Shown one piece after another: positions 6,704-9,293 of a stretch of DNA of 9,293 nt. The stretch's first letter is position 1; each line of letters begins with the position of its first letter. The stretch is from Desulfobacterales bacterium. GTDB taxonomy: Bacteria > Desulfobacterota > Desulfobacteria > Desulfobacterales > JAHEIW01. The stretch covers positions 1-9,293 of the forward strand of contig JAQYWI010000201.1 in the NCBI GenBank assembly GCA_030145015.1, in the 5' to 3' direction. Below the pieces are notes generated by a model. The model did not search any database and was not told the DNA's origin. It saw only the letters and a list, made by a program, of their open reading frames with translations. Made by a program: the position numbers and the translations under genes.

Positions 6704-7663
6704 TTATTTTTTTTCAGCGACCTCCAGCAGCTTCCGGGTGAGGACCGGGATGATCTCAAACAAGTCGGCGACAATGAAGTAATCACATTTTTGTACAATG
6801 GCTGCTTGCGGGTCTGTGTTAACCGCAATGATTATACCGGCCGTTTTCATACCGGCAAAGTGCTGCACGGATCCGGAAATGCCGCAGGCAATATAGACTT
6901 TCGGATTTACGGTCTTGCCGGTTTGCCCGACCTGCATGCTGTGCGGCACCCAACCGGCATCGACAGCAGCCCGGGACGCGCCGACTGCGGCTCCGACCAG
7001 TTCCGCACATTCGAAGAGAATGTCAAAATTATCCGAGTTTTCCATACCGCGTCCGCCGGATATGATGATATCGGCTTCGGTTAAGTCGATTCCTTTAAAC
7101 GTTTGCTGTTTGATCTCCTTTACCACCAGGCCTTCACTTTCAACATTTGTCTGAAAAGGGATCACTTCGGCTTCGGCGGTTGCGGGTTTTGCTTCGATGG
7201 CATTGGGCCGAATGCCAAATATATAATGCAGTCCTTCGACTTTAATGGCAGCGATGGTCTTGCCCGAAAACTGGGATTTTTTGACCGTGTGCTCATTCAG
7301 ATTTAGATCGATGCAATCCATAACCAGGGGTGCATCGAGGTAAGCGGCAATCCGCGGCAGCAAATCCTTTCCCCGGGCGCTGGTGAGTCCGCAAAGGGTG
7401 GTAATGCCAAAGTAATTCATGGCGGCGATGATGGCCCTGGCCCATTTGACCGGGTTCCACTGAATAGGTCCTTCGTCCGAAGTAATATCGATTATTTTTC
7501 CGATACCATATTCTTGCAGGTGCTCTTTATAGGCGATGCCTTTGCCGTTTAATACAAAAGCATACAGTTCACATCCTTGCTTGCGGGCAAGGGTGATCAC
7601 GCCGTAATTGGTCTTCTTAATTTCATCGTCTTTTAATTCGATTAAAATACCGATTTTTCCCAT
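6704..7663 (-). CDS. etfA: Electron transfer flavoprotein alpha subunit
   Basis: This 319-residue large ETF subunit holds the electron-carrying FAD and forms a heterodimer with EtfB. The N-terminal half (1-190) is the alpha/beta ETF domain shared with EtfB. The C-terminal half is the FAD domain, with ISGGRGM (201-207), GASR (228-231), QVGQTGKTV (244-252), the flavin-binding GISGSVQH (261-268), VNTDPQAAI (281-289), and DLFEIIP (300-306). No N-terminal ferredoxin insert is present. An in-frame start at 7726 would add 21 residues overlapping etfB, but they are unlike any ETF; MGKIGILIEL is the natural beginning. The gap to etfB is 13 bp and the Shine-Dalgarno match is weak, so translation is probably coupled to etfB. 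It likely takes electrons from the nearby FAD dehydrogenases and delivers them to the membrane Fe-S oxidoreductase. The protein is expected to be cytoplasmic. Confidence 0.95.
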   Translation of the reverse strand: MGKIGILIELKDDEIKKTNYGVITLARKQGCELYAFVLNGKGIAYKEHLQEYGIGKIIDITSDEGPIQWNPVKWARAIIAAMNYFGITTLCGLTSARGKDLLPRIAAYLDAPLVMDCIDLNLNEHTVKKSQFSGKTIAAIKVEGLHYIFGIRPNAIEAKPATAEAEVIPFQTNVESEGLVVKEIKQQTFKGIDLTEADIIISGGRGMENSDNFDILFECAELVGAAVGASRAAVDAGWVPHSMQVGQTGKTVNPKVYIACGISGSVQHFAGMKTAGIIIAVNTDPQAAIVQKCDYFIVADLFEIIPVLTRKLLEVAEKK

Positions 7664-7676
7664 TTTTAGTTCGCTT

Positions 7677-8444
7677 CTATATAACCTTGGCCTCGTCCCG
7701 CAGCACCTGAATGAGCTGCTCGGCAACTTCTTGCGGTTGTCCGTTGAGTTCTTTAGCCTGCCGCTGTTCGACGGCGGGCTTCAATTCGAGAATTTCCATG
7801 CTGGCGGAGGGTTTTTCAAGTTGCAAACTGTCCAGGCGGATCTGCTTAATTTCTTTTTTCTTGGCGTTCCGGATATCGATAAAAGTCGGATATCTGGGCT
7901 TATTCAAATCCTTGCCGGCGGCGATCACACAGGGTAGCGGTATTTCTAATAATTGCCTGACACCGGCTTCCATCTCACATTCCGCCAAAGCGTTCTTCGC
8001 TTCCGTTGAAAAGGCCACGACATTGATTGCAACGGGCATGTCCAGCACCGCGGCGAGCCGGAACATGGTTTGCATCCCTTCCCTATCGATAGACTGTTTG
8101 CCGGTAAAGATAATATCGGGTTTGCCGTCCTGCTCGATGGCGGCCTTTAATGCCCGGGCCGTAAGAATGCTGTCGACCCGATCATCGGTTTTGATCAATA
8201 TGCCCCGGTCCGCTCCCATGGCCAGAGCAGATTGAAGGGTGTTTAGGGCACCTTCCTTCCCCAGGGTCACGGCGATCACTTCGGAATTTTCGATCCGGGC
8301 TTTAAGTTTGGCGGCTTCCTCGACGGCATGTTCATCGTAGGGATTCAGCAAAAAAGTAACATTTTCATCGATCTGATTTTTCCCCCGGATGGTAATCGTT
8401 GCCGCTGAGTCCGGTACATGTTTGACACAGACGTAAATCTGCAT
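7677..8444 (-). CDS. etfB: Electron transfer flavoprotein beta subunit
   Basis: This 255-residue small ETF subunit binds AMP or a second FAD and docks partner dehydrogenases. Typical landmarks are MQIYVCVKHVPDS at the N-terminus, LNPYDEHAVEEA (33-44), ALAMGADRGILI (73-84), and NKPRYPTFIDIRNAKKKEI (181-199), the PRYP segment being the family signature region near the partner-recognition loop. The nucleotide-loop region reads GKQSIDREGMQT (115-126). I recall QTG (AMP-binding ETFs) or DGDTAQVGP (bifurcating FixA type) at this place, so this looks like another ETF subgroup. The ATG at 8444 is chosen because AAGGTG lies six bases upstream; a GTG at 8453 would overlap that site. First gene of an etfB-etfA pair. 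The 291-bp gap upstream suggests its own promoter, though I found no strong one. Confidence 0.95.
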   Translation of the reverse strand: MQIYVCVKHVPDSAATITIRGKNQIDENVTFLLNPYDEHAVEEAAKLKARIENSEVIAVTLGKEGALNTLQSALAMGADRGILIKTDDRVDSILTARALKAAIEQDGKPDIIFTGKQSIDREGMQTMFRLAAVLDMPVAINVVAFSTEAKNALAECEMEAGVRQLLEIPLPCVIAAGKDLNKPRYPTFIDIRNAKKKEIKQIRLDSLQLEKPSASMEILELKPAVEQRQAKELNGQPQEVAEQLIQVLRDEAKVI

Positions 8445-8450
8445 TACGAA

Positions 8451-8456
8451 CACCTT
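8451..8456 (-). promoter_or_regulatory. Ribosome binding site of etfB
   Basis: AAGGTG on the minus strand with a six-base spacer to the ATG at 8444. The in-frame GTG at 8453 lies within it, so the GTG is unlikely to be the start. Confidence 0.6.
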
Positions 8457-8535
8457 TTTATCCGGCCCTTTGGATGTTATCCATATTCAATAGAACATTA
8501 GGTTTAAGGTGGCAGAGGTATTATTGGACGCCACC

Positions 8536-8611
8536 CGAGGACGAGAACGAGGACGAGGACGAGTAAAATGAGGAGAATCAAATATCGTCCTCGTACTCGT
8601 ACTCGTCCTCG
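8536..8611. repeat. 27-bp imperfect inverted repeat built from GAC/GAG units
   Basis: The left arm (8536-8562) is a run of GAGGAC/GACGAG hexamer-like units. The right arm (8585-8611) is its reverse complement with two mismatches. The 22-nt loop is A-rich. As RNA or extruded DNA this would be one of the most stable hairpins in the window. It lies about 90 bp upstream of the etfB start and about 125 bp past the end of the second dehydrogenase. No T-run follows, so it is not a standard terminator. Confidence 0.75.
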
Positions 8612-8619
8612 AGAACCGA

Positions 8620-8702
8620 CTGACACCTGAACACTGAAACCTGAAATTATGAAAAGAGGGTAGATAACTTTTTAAGTAACGAATAACTGATAACTAATAA
8701 CG
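8620..8702. repeat. Two short degenerate tandem-repeat tracts
   Basis: 8620-8647 consists of CTGA-based units (CTGACAC, CTGAACA, CTGAAAC, CTGAAAT) at about 7-nt spacing. 8676-8702 consists of TAAC/ATAAC units (GTAACGAATAACTGATAACT and on) at about 8-9-nt spacing. They are separated by about 28 bp of A-rich DNA. They are non-coding and look like slipped or decayed simple repeats. Confidence 0.5.
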
Positions 8703-8731
8703 CCTCATTGAGCGTTGCCGCCCAATGAGGC
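8702..8731 (-). terminator. Stem-loop just past the second dehydrogenase
   Basis: A perfect 9-bp stem GCCTCATTG (8702-8710) / CAATGAGGC (8723-8731) with a 12-nt loop starts four bases after the stop codon of the minus-strand dehydrogenase. Downstream on that strand the sequence is only moderately T-rich (GTTATTAGTTAT), so the U-tract is imperfect. Position and stem strength favour a transcription terminator that separates this gene from etfBA. Confidence 0.55.
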
Positions 8732-8735
8732 AATT

Positions 8736-9293
8736 TTAGCCGTTAACCGAAAAACTGCTATTATAATTGATTTCGCGCTTGCGTGAAAAGAAACCCACAT
8801 CGATTGTTCGCCCGATATGGCGCAACTTGTATTGAAAGGGTTCGTTGTCATGATCGAGGCCCTTTTCGCAGACGTCAATCAATTCGGCCATCATGGCGCC
8901 GACCACCGGAGCGTTTTTGTACTGATTGCCGCTGGTGCCGATGGCCATGTAGAAGCCCTTCATATCCGACTTGTCGTAGATCGGGATCCAATCGTCCGAA
9001 CAGTCATACAGATCACAGACCCCCCGGGGCTGGTTCGGTATCTGCATGCTGGGAACCCGCTTGGCGCAGCGGTAGGTCTGGGCTTTCCACTGGGCTTCGC
9101 TGAGCTGGTTGTCCCGCCCGGTTCCGCCTTTGCCGGCATAAAACTCGTCAGGATCGACCCACTCCTGAGGATCACATTCCGGATCTTCACTGCCGATCAA
9201 GAACATGTTGCCGACTTCGGGACGATAGTAACAGGCAATGTCACCGTCAGAGGTGTGGTAGCCGTCATTTAGATAATCGTATCCTTCTGGAGA
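8736..9293 (-). CDS. FAD-dependent oxidoreductase, DAO family, C-terminal part (cut by window edge)
   Basis: The reading frame is open from the right edge, so the first methionine inside it (9206) is not the start; 185 C-terminal residues are visible and the FAD-binding N-terminus lies outside. It is a clear paralogue of the dehydrogenase at 5244-6548. Shared blocks include SDGDI-CY-RPE-GN, GSEDPECD, EWVDPD, DLYD-SDDWIPIYDKSD, GFYMA-GTSGNQYKNAPVVG, and a common tail REIN--SSFSV-G. The two differ most in the loop after WVDPD, where this copy has about nine extra residues, including GKGGTGRDNQ. The function is inferred from the paralogue: amine or amino-acid oxidation with electrons passed to EtfBA. 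It is on the same strand as etfBA, 291 bp upstream, with a stem-loop between them. Confidence 0.9.
   Translation of the reverse strand, partial: SPEGYDYLNDGYHTSDGDIACYYRPEVGNMFLIGSEDPECDPQEWVDPDEFYAGKGGTGRDNQLSEAQWKAQTYRCAKRVPSMQIPNQPRGVCDLYDCSDDWIPIYDKSDMKGFYMAIGTSGNQYKNAPVVGAMMAELIDVCEKGLDHDNEPFQYKLRHIGRTIDVGFFSRKREINYNSSFSVNG

Noticed and set aside
7664..7726. 21-residue extension of EtfA overlapping etfB
   Set aside because: Residues are unlike any ETF; they are an out-of-frame reading of the etfB end. MGKIGILIEL is the natural start.
7711..8235. 174-residue plus-strand frame inside etfB
   Set aside because: Antisense shadow with Ser/Ala-rich composition and no recognisable motif.
7677..8444. 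Flavin-based electron bifurcation by this ETF
   Set aside because: The bifurcating-type loop I would expect in EtfB is absent and no ferredoxin or FixC/FixX partner is present in the window.
8817..9272. 151-residue plus-strand frame inside the second dehydrogenase
   Set aside because: Antisense to a frame with near-identical blocks to the paralogue; low-complexity composition.

Overview
This 9.3 kb window comes from an anaerobic or respiratory bacterium, most likely a Desulfobacterota (delta-proteobacterial) sulfate reducer or relative. That assignment is inference: it rests on the pairing of electron-transfer flavoprotein (ETF) genes with a membrane Fe-S oxidoreductase of the heterodisulfide-reductase type, and on intergenic DNA full of palindromes and short degenerate repeats. 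There is no rRNA, tRNA or other marker gene to confirm it.

Layout, left to right. Positions 1-251 are non-coding, with a possible terminator for the next gene. Then come kbl (252-1439, minus) and tdh (1626-2675, minus), transcribed tdh then kbl, which together convert L-threonine to glycine and acetyl-CoA. A 664-residue membrane-anchored Fe-S oxidoreductase (2952-4946, minus) lies upstream of tdh. A 297-bp divergent gap separates it from a DAO-family FAD-dependent dehydrogenase on the plus strand (5244-6548). Converging on that gene are etfA (6704-7663, minus) and etfB (7677-8444, minus), transcribed etfB then etfA. The right edge holds the C-terminal 185 residues of a second, clearly paralogous FAD-dependent dehydrogenase (8736-9293, minus, cut by the window).

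Taken together, the central genes form a plausible electron-transfer chain. One or two FAD-dependent amine or amino-acid dehydrogenases would pass electrons to EtfBA. EtfBA would pass them to the membrane Fe-S protein, which would reduce menaquinone. The substrate is not visible in the sequence; the fold family points to a secondary amine or N-methylated amino acid such as sarcosine or dimethylglycine. Sitting next to a threonine-to-glycine pathway, the locus looks like a small-amino-acid catabolic region.

The least ordinary part is between the genes. Most gaps carry a different inverted-repeat structure: a 236-bp element bounded by 14-bp inverted repeats just upstream of the tdh ribosome binding site, a repeat whose arm contains the tdh stop codon, two hairpins sharing one arm between the convergent DAO and etfA genes, and a 27-bp near-perfect hairpin made of GAC/GAG repeats between etfB and the second dehydrogenase. 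No CRISPR array, transposase, integrase or complete insertion sequence is visible. No gene-free stretch exceeds 300 bp.
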